A stretch of 64,000 nt of DNA from an archaeon (GTDB lineage: Archaea > Asgardarchaeota > Thorarchaeia > Thorarchaeales > Thorarchaeaceae): contig JAJRWI010000033.1 of assembly GCA_024276825.1 (NCBI GenBank), positions 1-64,000 of the forward strand, given 5' to 3'. Both the position numbers and the translations under genes were made by a program. Every line of letters begins with the position of its first letter. Position 1 is the first letter of the stretch. The notes under the pieces are model-generated. The model was not told the origin of the DNA, did no database searches, and saw only the letters and a program-made list of their open reading frames with translations. This document shows, in pieces, positions 45,311 to 52,579 of the stretch.

Positions 45311-46951
45311 ATGGCCAATACGATGGGCGTAGTCATAGCAGTGAAAGTACCAATAAAAACTGATAGAATGACTAAAAGAGCAAGACAACGATTACGACAA
45401 ATCGTTGGCCGAGACACCAGAACAATAAAAGCTCACTTGGGAGTAATTGAGCAGCATGAAAAGCAGCTAATTATTGGAAGGAGAAAAACAAGGATAAACG
45501 AGTCATTATTGCACGAGTTGACTTTGACAGCAATTTATGTGAAGAAAGGAGCATCCCAAAGGCTTTCAGTACTTCATGATTTGAAACAGAGATTCCAGAG
45601 AATTTCGCAAAATGAACTAGCAGAGTGTCGACGCACCGCGATAGCAATATGGGAATCATATCTTGCTTTAAGAGAGAAGAGAGCAAGTGTATCTAGACCT
45701 ACAAGCAAAAACAGATCAGGAAGAATTCCCAGATGGATTTTCACTCAAAGGTTCAATTTGATTGAGGACAATAACTCAGCAGCACGATGGTGGTTGGATA
45801 TTCGTGATTCTTTAGACTCACGAAGATTGAATCGGAGAACACATAGACGATTGAGGATACCACTATCAATCTCACCAATCCATCTTGAACAATTGTCAAA
45901 AGGAAAAATCAAGGCAATTCAGATATTCACAAAGGATGGAAAATGGTGGGTCACATTTTCAGTACAAATCGAATTTGAAAAACTTCCTGAAGAACTCAAG
46001 CCTCTAGCAGTATTGGGCATAGATCTAGGAATAAAGAAAACCATATGCAGTACACTCTTAACTGAGTCAAAAGTTTCTGAAACAAGATATTTCAAGCAAG
46101 ATGAAAAAATAGCCTTGATGGAAAAGTATGACCGACTGGTTTCTTCATTGCAAATTCAGAGAGATAATCATTCTAGTGAAGGTGTAATTCAACGATTGAA
46201 GGCAATTCGTCGAAAGAGACAGCGAGTTTCAATTGAGTATGACAGACTAATCGTTCATCAGCTTCTTGAGTATATTGCTGAGCTTGAAAAAAAATATACA
46301 TTGTACATAGCCATTGGGAAGGTATTTGGGATTCGTAATACTGCAAAACGTGGAAATAGGAGAGGTAAAAGATTCCGAGGAATGATTCATAGATGGACAT
46401 TTCGAAGAGTCACAAATATGATAAAGCATAGTTTAGCACAAAGAGGATGGGTTACAGAAGGCAAGGATTCCAGAATTATCCTTGTTCACGAGGCATGGAC
46501 AAGTATTATTTGTTGGAAATGTGGTCACAAGGGTCGTCGTCCAAAGCAGTCACTCTTTATATGCCCCCATTGTGGATTTAAAACAAATGCGGATCGAAAT
46601 GGCTCGTTAAATATTGCTCGGCGCTCCATTAGGCTCATTCGTCACTTGAATGAGAGTGGACTAGGGCGTTGGTCGTCTCCAGAGAGAGGGACAGCCCCGA
46701 AAGCCCAAGGGAAAATTTCTCGAGGGAAGTCTACACTCCCCAAGAGACCACCAATCTTGATGAAAGGGGAGTCCGCGGTTGTTCGCAGTGTCCAAATGGA
46801 CCTTTTCAGTTTTTGTGAGAAAACTGATTTGAGCGATCATGACCCTGCCGTGGAAAAAGCCGTGGAAAATCTTACTGCTGTTGAAAGTGATGTTTCAACA
46901 TCAAAGCAGAAGAAGGAAGCCAGGTCTATGGGAGGAATGCCATTCCAATGA
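45311..46951 (+). CDS. tnpB: TnpB RNA-guided nuclease (IS200/IS605 OrfB family)
   Basis: A 546-residue TnpB, ancestor-type relative of Cas12. RuvC-I Asp is in LGIDLGIKKT. The usual RuvC-II Glu site reads YIAIGKVFGIRN, without Glu, whereas LVHEAWTSIICWKCG offers a Glu just before the zinc finger (CWKCG..CPHCGF). RuvC-III Asp is in TNADRNGSLNI. A displaced Glu like this is known in part of the TnpB family. After RuvC-III there is an unusual tail of about 95 residues whose DNA overlaps the guide-RNA scaffold. Start ATG 45311 follows AGGTG (45300-45304); GTG 45302 is the alternative. Expected function: RNA-guided cutting of donor-joint DNA to keep the element in place. Confidence 0.9.
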   Translation: MANTMGVVIAVKVPIKTDRMTKRARQRLRQIVGRDTRTIKAHLGVIEQHEKQLIIGRRKTRINESLLHELTLTAIYVKKGASQRLSVLHDLKQRFQRISQNELAECRRTAIAIWESYLALREKRASVSRPTSKNRSGRIPRWIFTQRFNLIEDNNSAARWWLDIRDSLDSRRLNRRTHRRLRIPLSISPIHLEQLSKGKIKAIQIFTKDGKWWVTFSVQIEFEKLPEELKPLAVLGIDLGIKKTICSTLLTESKVSETRYFKQDEKIALMEKYDRLVSSLQIQRDNHSSEGVIQRLKAIRRKRQRVSIEYDRLIVHQLLEYIAELEKKYTLYIAIGKVFGIRNTAKRGNRRGKRFRGMIHRWTFRRVTNMIKHSLAQRGWVTEGKDSRIILVHEAWTSIICWKCGHKGRRPKQSLFICPHCGFKTNADRNGSLNIARRSIRLIRHLNESGLGRWSSPERGTAPKAQGKISRGKSTLPKRPPILMKGESAVVRSVQMDLFSFCEKTDLSDHDPAVEKAVENLTAVESDVSTSKQKKEARSMGGMPFQ

Positions 46952-47070
46952 TAATAGACAAAGTCCTTGCTAACTCTATATTTGCAGTATGGAGAGTGGT
47001 GACACTTGGCAGGGAAAGGGTGGAACACGGAAGTCTGAAGTTGAGTTCACTCATCTAATTGACAGGTCAG
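46909..47070 (+). ncRNA. TnpB guide-RNA (omega-RNA) scaffold overlapping the tnpB 3' end
   Basis: Predicted pairing: GGAAT-GCC-ATTCC (46934-46946); TCCTTGC (46964-46970) with GCAGGGA (47009-47015) enclosing CTCTATA/TATGGAG (46974-46994) and AGTG-GTGA-CACT (46995-47006, GNRA loop); CTGA (47035-47038) with TCAG (47067-47070). The same outline occurs in 28042-28210 and 59143-59308 with compensatory changes. It overlaps the stop codon of tnpB (46949-46951), as TnpB guide RNAs do. Sequence after 47070 would be the guide. Confidence 0.75.
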
Positions 47071-47082
47071 CTCGCTCCGGGC
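47071..47082 (+). repeat. 12-bp direct repeat, right copy
   Basis: CTCGCTCCGGGC, identical to the tRNA-Ser 3' end at 44979-44990; abuts the RNA scaffold of tnpB. Confidence 0.85.
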
Positions 47083-47090
47083 ACATTTAG
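47071..47090 (+). other. Putative TnpB guide matching tRNA-Ser 3' end
   Basis: The 20 nt after the scaffold begin CTCGCTCCGGGC (47071-47082), identical to 44979-44990 inside tRNA-Ser, then diverge (ACATTTAG against GCCACGCC). If the scaffold ends at 47070, the guide is programmed against this tRNA end. At the tRNA the bases preceding the match are TCGATC, which would contain the target-adjacent motif. Confidence 0.5.
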
Positions 47091-47308
47091 TGGTCGGAGT
47101 CTTTCTTTTTCTCAAGTCATCAAGCAAGGAGTTTAGTCATTAGTTCTGACATTCCATCCAAATTCGGTTTATATGTCATAGTGACTGAATGAATATACCA
47201 TAACATAGCAGATATATTATGTAACCAGAAGTACGAACTAATTGGTCTTTGATTTTTATGCAAGGACTAAGACATTGTGCATGATGATCCGTATGAGGAA
47301 TAAGACAG
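47083..47308. other. Gene-free stretch before the GTPase gene
   Basis: Contains the T-rich run TCTTTCTTTTTCTC (47100-47115), a likely transcription end for the tnpB/guide transcript, and AT-rich sequence (GATATATTATG near 47210) that may carry the GTPase promoter. No further gene seen. Confidence 0.4.
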
Positions 47309-48238
47309 ATGATCCATACCACAATCCTGATGAGACGAAAGAGCAAGAGAACTGTTGCCACATCTAGGTACTGGACTGTAAAGATTCCACGGAAGGATGT
47401 GCTCGAGTACATAAAGGCTAGAGAGAAGCTTCAGGAGGTTTCAGATGGGCGAGAAGACATCTCACTCACCATTAATGGAAACAAGTATTTCAGTCGTATA
47501 TGTAATGAGAAATTATTGCTGATATTTATCACAGACATAGATGAGAAGGACCGTCTGATCAACCAGAAGATAGAAGCTGCTGCAAAGGGACTAGACGGCA
47601 CTCTGAAAGAGCGTAATATCGCCTATGTGAAGGAAAATTATGAGAAGATAGTCGCACCATTTGTGCATTCGAAATTGAAGATCGCACTTGTTGGAGAGGG
47701 AGGAGTGGGAAAGACAACAACATTGCACCTACTCATGGGTAAGAAACCACCAAGACAATATGTTCCTACTATCGCACTGAATCTGGAGGTCATGGAAACC
47801 ATATATTTTGCAAACTACTCATTGGTGATTTGGGATTTTGCAGGACAAGAGAGATTCCGTAAGCTGTGGAAGTTCTATTTCAAGGGAGCAGATATTGTAT
47901 TCCTGCTGACAGACTCTACACTACGAAATGTGCTACTGTCAAAGGATATGTTCACCATTATCAGGCGTGATGCGCCTAATGTCCCAATAATTGTGATTGC
48001 CAACAAACAGGATCTACCTAATGCACTTGATCCCTCGATAATCCGTAGAATCATAGGGGCTGAAACCTACCCGCTTGTCGCAATTGATCTTGCATATCGC
48101 GAGAAGATACTAAAGATACTTCTTGATGCCGCAGCAGAGCATGTGAAGATCACAGTGCCCGATGTACCTCCAGAGGAGTTACTGCGTTTTGTAGATGATG
48201 AGTATTTGTCGGAGGAATCGGAGGCTGCAGAGGCATGA
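47309..48238 (+). CDS. Ras/Arf-like small GTPase with N-terminal extra domain
   Basis: Residues about 120-290 are a small-GTPase domain: G1 GEGGVGKTT, G2 Thr in YVPTIAL, G3 IWDFAGQERFR, G4 IANKQDLP. It lacks C-terminal Cys for prenylation. The N-terminal 115 residues are basic at first (MRRKSKRTVATSRYWTVKIP), followed by DISLTINGNKYFSRIC and LLLIFITDI, which look like an alpha/beta or longin-like domain but match no family by eye. Expanded small GTPases are a hallmark of Asgard archaea. It lies upstream of the uS13-uS4-uS11 genes with a 185-bp gap, so it is probably a separate unit. ATG 47330 is a possible alternative start. Confidence 0.85.
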   Translation: MIHTTILMRRKSKRTVATSRYWTVKIPRKDVLEYIKAREKLQEVSDGREDISLTINGNKYFSRICNEKLLLIFITDIDEKDRLINQKIEAAAKGLDGTLKERNIAYVKENYEKIVAPFVHSKLKIALVGEGGVGKTTTLHLLMGKKPPRQYVPTIALNLEVMETIYFANYSLVIWDFAGQERFRKLWKFYFKGADIVFLLTDSTLRNVLLSKDMFTIIRRDAPNVPIIVIANKQDLPNALDPSIIRRIIGAETYPLVAIDLAYREKILKILLDAAAEHVKITVPDVPPEELLRFVDDEYLSEESEAAEA

Positions 48239-48423
48239 ATAGGTATCTTGTGAAATATTCATAAGAGATTGTAGTTAAATAATCCTGTTCAACTCAGTTG
48301 TTTGCCGAGGAATACGATCAGTGTGCCATCCCACGAGGGGTGAAGAGATTCCTATGGCAAGTATTATAAGGTAAATTCTTGAGGCGAACAAAGCCTCGTT
48401 CATTCAGACTGAGGTTATTTACC

Positions 48424-48873
48424 ATGTCCGAGCAAGAATACAAACACATAGTGAGAATAGCTGGCCATGACATTAACGGCCAGGAGAACCTCCTTCAGGG
48501 GCTCACAAAGATCAAGGGAGTTGGCATTAGGCTCTCAAAGGCCATACTGCATCAGCTTCAACTGGACCCGTATCAAAGGTTAGGCTTCATTTCAGAGGAT
48601 GTCATTTCAAAGATAGAAGACCTGCTTAAAGATCCTGTCACCCATAAGTTTCCTGAGTGGTATGTAAACAGGCCTCGCGACAGACACACAGGTAGGATGA
48701 TTCATCTCATTGGCTCGGACCTGGAGTTTGTACATCGTAATGACATTGATAGACTCAAACGCATAAGATCATGGCGTGGAATCAGACACTCCTTGGGATT
48801 GAAGGTGAGAGGACAACATACTAGGACCACAGGACGCGCAGGTATGGCTGTGGGAGTGTCTAGGAAGAAATAA
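48424..48873 (+). CDS. rps13: Ribosomal protein uS13
   Basis: Small-subunit head protein contacting the P-site tRNA and uL5. Typical sequence EYKHIVRIAGHDINGQ, KGVGIRLSKAI, WYVNRPRDRHTGR, SWRGIRHSLGLKVRGQHTRTTGR. Start ATG 48424 gives the usual 149 residues; GAGG lies 9 bp before it. First of a uS13-uS4-uS11 operon (16-bp gaps), the standard archaeal order. Confidence 0.95.
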   Translation: MSEQEYKHIVRIAGHDINGQENLLQGLTKIKGVGIRLSKAILHQLQLDPYQRLGFISEDVISKIEDLLKDPVTHKFPEWYVNRPRDRHTGRMIHLIGSDLEFVHRNDIDRLKRIRSWRGIRHSLGLKVRGQHTRTTGRAGMAVGVSRKK

Positions 48874-48889
48874 TGTTGAGGAATGAGTT

Positions 48890-49525
48890 ATGGGAGATCC
48901 AAAACGTCCAAAGAAAAAATACGTGACTCCGAAGCGTCCATTCGATAGCGATCGCTTTGTACAGGAACTTCAATTTGTTGGTACCTACGGACTGAGAAAC
49001 AAGCGTGAGCTGTGGCGACACAGAACAGAACTCTCACGTTTCAGAAGACAGGCTCGACACCTACTTGCTCTGCCCCCAGCGGAACGTGAGAAACAGGAGA
49101 AGGAGCTCGTCAATAAGCTTGTGAGAATGGGAATTCTGACATCGGAGCCAACATTGGACAGTGTACTGGATCTCACACTGGAAGACATCCTCGAACGACG
49201 CCTGCAGACTGTTGTCTTCAGAAAGGGACTTGCATGTTCTATGTATCACGCTAGACAATTAGTTGTCCACGGTCATATTGCATTAGACGGCGCAAGGGTA
49301 ACTACTCCCAGCAGAATCATTACTATTGCTGAAGAGGAGAGGATAGGATACACCTCAAAATCACCCTTGAATGATGAGTCACACCCTGCTAGGATAGCAG
49401 CATCCACTGTTGCACAACGTGTCATTGAGGCGGCAGAAATAGCAGCAGCAAAAGCAGCATCAAAGACTGCAGAGGGCGGCGAAAATATCGAGCTCTTGGA
49501 GCCACCAGAGGACATTGATGCGTGA
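48890..49525 (+). CDS. rps4: Ribosomal protein uS4
   Basis: Small-subunit assembly protein that binds the 16S 5' domain. RPFDSDRFVQELQFVGTYGLRNKRELWRH in pieces, LQTVVFRKGLACSMYHARQLVVHGHIA (S4 RNA-binding domain). The C-terminus carries an Ala-rich, acidic extension (EAAEIAAAKAASKTAEGGEN), longer than in bacteria but normal for archaea. Middle gene of the three-gene ribosomal operon. Confidence 0.95.
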   Translation: MGDPKRPKKKYVTPKRPFDSDRFVQELQFVGTYGLRNKRELWRHRTELSRFRRQARHLLALPPAEREKQEKELVNKLVRMGILTSEPTLDSVLDLTLEDILERRLQTVVFRKGLACSMYHARQLVVHGHIALDGARVTTPSRIITIAEEERIGYTSKSPLNDESHPARIAASTVAQRVIEAAEIAAAKAASKTAEGGENIELLEPPEDIDA

Positions 49526-49541
49526 TAATGAGGTGAAATAG

Positions 49542-49946
49542 ATGAGTAAGAAAGACACCAAGAGAGACAAATGGGGAATCGCTCACATTTATGCATCATA
49601 CAACGATTCAATCATTCATATTACGGACATCACGGGTGCTGAAACAATCGCACGCTATTCAGGTGGTATGATGGTCAAGGCTGACCGTAATGAGTCATCC
49701 CCACATGCTGCAATGCAGGCGGCATTCCAAGCTGCTCGCGAGGCAAAAGACAAAGGGATCTATGGAATCCATATTAGGGTCAGAGCACCTGGCGGTCATG
49801 GACCAAAGACACCTGGACCGGGAGCACAGGCTGCAATTCGTGCTCTGAGCCGTGCAGGACTTAGAATTGGCATCATTGATGAGGTCACACCCATGCCCCA
49901 TGATGGCACACGTAAGCCGGGTGGAAGAAGAGGTCGTAGAGTATAA
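49542..49946 (+). CDS. rps11: Ribosomal protein uS11
   Basis: Platform protein of the small subunit that binds near the mRNA exit channel. Contains [64 protein letters not shown] and the basic tail [10 protein letters not shown]. Length 134 is typical. Ends the operon; converges with tiaS (0-bp gap). Confidence 0.95.
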   Translation: MSKKDTKRDKWGIAHIYASYNDSIIHITDITGAETIARYSGGMMVKADRNESSPHAAMQAAFQAAREAKDKGIYGIHIRVRAPGGHGPKTPGPGAQAAIRALSRAGLRIGIIDEVTPMPHDGTRKPGGRRGRRV

Positions 49947-51296
49947 TCACACCACCGGCCGACCGCGGCCGGACCAGACTACCTCCATTTTGTATTGTAT
50001 TCCTTTATTGGTCTTGTTTTGGCGCTCAACAGGACGTGTTAGATGTCTCTGAGCTGAAAGGACAGGCAAGTATCGCCCGGGCCTTATATCACGCTCTCTC
50101 AATACACGAGTCTTTTTGGCATTGGGATCTTTATGTCCGCAGCGCACGCACTTGAAACCTTTCCCAAGACCAGCACTCTTCATTCGTTTGCCACATTTTG
50201 AACAAACTGGGTTCATATCATCATAGACCTCCGCAATTTTAATTATCTCAAGGCCTTCAACATTCAGTGTCAGCCCATGAGTGCGTGATGCAGGTCTCAC
50301 GCCAGCATCGATAATCACAATGTCGTCCTTGCAAAGTTTTTGGACAACATGACGGAATGAGCCAGTGGGCTCGTATGCCGCACAGTCGATGGTCCCAGTC
50401 GTATCACTGATGGAGAAGAACACATGCCCCCCTTCAGTCATTCTTGGGGCTGAATGAACCGCACCCTTCACGCGGGCCGACATATATGGTCTGAGGTCTT
50501 TGACCATAATGTGATGTGTCAAGTGCTGATCTGTGCCTTGATTTGTCCTGAATACTGTCCAACGGTCAATCTTCTGATGGGCCCTCACAAGTGATGCTGC
50601 TTTTATCACATCCTCTGCATTCTCACCGCGGATACCAAACAGTACAGGATCTGGACCGTGAGGCTCAATCAGTATATGTCCGTTTTCGGGGTCGATATTA
50701 GAGAACAGTAGTTCGGAGAACTTTCTGTCCATCTCAATGACAGATGTCGGATCAACACCGCGTTCCTCGTCGCATTCATCGGGATGACGGTAGGCCAGAA
50801 ACTCGAATGTGTAGTCGCCCTTCAGCATGTTGCCCACAGAGGAGAGTGCGCCGATGAGCCCACGTTCATTGCCAGAAGCCATGGACCAGATCCCAAATCT
50901 CTTGATCAACCGCCTTGCAATAGAGATTGTCATTGCACGCCATAATGTGTGCATAGAGAAATCGACAATCGCTGGTGGCAAACTATCAGTCAGAACAACA
51001 ATTCCCGGGTTGGTGTTTGGATAGTCATGCTGGACATATAGATGCAGCTGATGTTCCAAGAGTTCATCGATATGTTCAATGTTCTCACATCTTGTCTTGA
51101 AGCGTAGTGCGACAGCACCATTCCCACGAGTCCTGTAGGGTATATTCGGATTCAGACGTATTAGATTCGGAAAGTCCAGCCATTCAACATCAAGGTGAGA
51201 TAGCTCTTCAATAAGAATAGATGCAAAGTGTGTTGTGCAGCTCCCACGCGGACTGTCTATGTCATCCATTCCAATATGAACAATCGTATCGCTCAT
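49947..51296 (-). CDS. tiaS: tRNA(Ile2) 2-agmatinylcytidine synthetase
   Basis: Adds agmatine to C34 of tRNA-Ile(CAU) so that it reads AUA; essential in archaea. Features: VHIGMDDIDSPRGSCTTHFA, NLIRLNPNIPYRTRGNGAVAL, GERGLIGALSSVGN-like block, an OB-fold around HVFFSISDTTGTIDCAAYEPT, and a zinc ribbon CSKCGKRMKSAG..CVRCGHKD. The basic C-terminal extension is usual. Start ATG 51296 (MSDTIVHIGMDD); overlaps the small Zn-protein gene upstream by 4 bp. Confidence 0.95.
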   Translation of the reverse strand: MSDTIVHIGMDDIDSPRGSCTTHFASILIEELSHLDVEWLDFPNLIRLNPNIPYRTRGNGAVALRFKTRCENIEHIDELLEHQLHLYVQHDYPNTNPGIVVLTDSLPPAIVDFSMHTLWRAMTISIARRLIKRFGIWSMASGNERGLIGALSSVGNMLKGDYTFEFLAYRHPDECDEERGVDPTSVIEMDRKFSELLFSNIDPENGHILIEPHGPDPVLFGIRGENAEDVIKAASLVRAHQKIDRWTVFRTNQGTDQHLTHHIMVKDLRPYMSARVKGAVHSAPRMTEGGHVFFSISDTTGTIDCAAYEPTGSFRHVVQKLCKDDIVIIDAGVRPASRTHGLTLNVEGLEIIKIAEVYDDMNPVCSKCGKRMKSAGLGKGFKCVRCGHKDPNAKKTRVLRERDIRPGRYLPVLSAQRHLTRPVERQNKTNKGIQYKMEVVWSGRGRPVV

Positions 51297-51562
51297 AATA
51301 ATCCAGTCCTGCATTCATCGCATAGGGTTGCTGCATTAACTCGTGTGCCATGGTCTTCACAGACCAGACGCCCGCAGCGATCACAGGCGCGTGAGGACAA
51401 GAACTCGCCACATATCTGGCATTTTGCCTCCACGCATGACAAACAGAGACCATCTTCATTGAAACAGTCATCACAAATATGCGAGCCGCACATTCTACAC
51501 GCATGCAGCTGTCCTTGTGATGCACCGCATAGTTCACATTTGTCATGATCTCTGTCATTCAT
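51293..51562 (-). CDS. Small Cys-rich zinc-binding protein
   Basis: An 89-residue protein with about seven Cys-x-x-Cys or Cys/His pairs (CELCGASQGQLHACRMCGSH, CDDCFNEDGLCLSCVEA, CQICG, CDRCGRLVCEDHG, CDEC), giving perhaps four zinc knuckles in B-box/treble-clef style. No enzyme domain. It overlaps and precedes tiaS, so it may be an RNA- or protein-binding partner in tRNA or ribosome maturation; that link is by position only. Confidence 0.7.
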   Translation of the reverse strand: MNDRDHDKCELCGASQGQLHACRMCGSHICDDCFNEDGLCLSCVEAKCQICGEFLSSRACDRCGRLVCEDHGTRVNAATLCDECRTGLL

Positions 51563-51623
51563 GATTGTATCAATCCAGAGAGCATGACAAAGCTGAAATC
51601 TGTCTTTTGGTTGCTCTTAATCA

Positions 51624-52163
51624 ATGCCAGTCATAAAAACAGACAGACCTCGCATCATAATCTTTCATGCCTCTCAGTGTGATCCAAAGAAATGTACAGG
51701 CATAAGGCTTCAGAGAATGCATAGAGCCACCATCATTAAGGATTTCAGACGAGTCCCAAGGAGGGCGGTGGTGCTTAACCCAATATCGCGTCATGCCCTG
51801 TCGCCGCTAGACCGAGAGCATGCCCTGCGTTCAGGTCTCGTCGCACTTGACTGCTCGTGGAAGCTTGCAGAGGGCCTCTTTAGATCGACAAGGTCTGGCG
51901 AACAACGTGCACTCCCCTATTTGCTGGCAGCCAATCCCATCAACACCTACAAGCCAATCAAACTCTCAACCGCAGAAGCAATTGCCGCGGCACTGTATAT
52001 CATGGGGTTTCCAGACGATGCAGAAGACATCATGTCAGTCTTCAAATGGGGCCCCTCTTTTATCACCCTGAACAGGGAGTGGCTGAATTCATATGCCGCC
52101 TGCTCTTCAAGCACCGAGGTCGTTCAAGTTCAGGATGAGATTATGAAGGAGCATCAGAGCTGA
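51624..52163 (+). CDS. tsr3: Tsr3-like rRNA aminocarboxypropyltransferase
   Basis: DUF367/Tsr3 family; in eukaryotes and archaea it adds the 3-amino-3-carboxypropyl group from SAM to the hypermodified pseudouridine of small-subunit rRNA. Blocks: IIIFHASQCDPKKCTGIRL, VVLNPISRHALSPLDRE, GLVALDCSWK, RALPYLLAANPINTYKP and MSVFKWGPSFI. Length normal. Convergent with the RNase P RNA gene. Confidence 0.9.
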   Translation: MPVIKTDRPRIIIFHASQCDPKKCTGIRLQRMHRATIIKDFRRVPRRAVVLNPISRHALSPLDREHALRSGLVALDCSWKLAEGLFRSTRSGEQRALPYLLAANPINTYKPIKLSTAEAIAAALYIMGFPDDAEDIMSVFKWGPSFITLNREWLNSYAACSSSTEVVQVQDEIMKEHQS

Positions 52164-52179
52164 TTGCATAACAAGAAGT

Positions 52180-52528
52180 AGCCCTGGTGCAGGGAGTAGC
52201 CCCAATTTTGTTCGGTCATCCCCCGTCACCAGGAGATGACTTTACGACATCAGACTATGCCCCCTACCCTCCACCTCGGGCCGACACTTCATTGGTGGAT
52301 TCTTGGGGTTGCTACCCGGTGATGGACCGTTTCAACCCGGCCAGACCACTACTCAGCAGCTTGAGTGCTGCATCATCGCTTGGCATGATCTGGAGGTGTC
52401 GTTTCTGTTTCCAGAGCAAGGCTCTCACCTTCCTGCTCTCGCAGGACCGGCGTCGGCATGTAGTTGGGAGCTTCCTCAGCTCCAGTCGAGTGACCGGTAC
52501 CGTCAGTCGTGCTCCTGCTCCAGGGCCA
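52180..52528 (-). ncRNA. rnpB: RNase P RNA
   Basis: About 345 nt with no conserved protein frame. The ends pair as P1: GCCCTGGAGCAGG at the 5' end (minus; plus 52514-52526) with CCTGCACCAGGGC (plus 52181-52193), 12 of 13 matched. Minus-strand blocks match archaeal RNase P conserved regions: GAGCTGAGGAAGCTCCC, ACAGAAACGACACC, GGCCGGGTTGAAACGGTCC and GAACAAAATTGGGGCTAC. It is the catalytic RNA that cuts tRNA 5' leaders. Lies 50 bp downstream of cbf5 on the same strand. Confidence 0.85.
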
Positions 52529-52579
52529 TTAAAGAGTAAGCAAGAACCATTAAGAACTTCTCGATGTGGCGTGGCAGAG

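Larger units (their letters stand above)
44991..47070 (+). mobile_element. TnpB element inserted at the 3' end of tRNA-Ser
   Basis: The region between the two 12-bp tRNA-end repeats is AT-rich and unlike its surroundings. It holds a complete tnpB and its RNA scaffold but no transposase (no IS200 TnpA, serine recombinase or integrase). Right end inferred at 47070; the left end is not resolved within 44991-45300, which shows no gene. ACAGGTCAG occurs near both ends (45277-45285 and 47062-47070). Could be a degenerate IS1341-type element or the remnant of a tRNA-integrating element. Confidence 0.65.
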
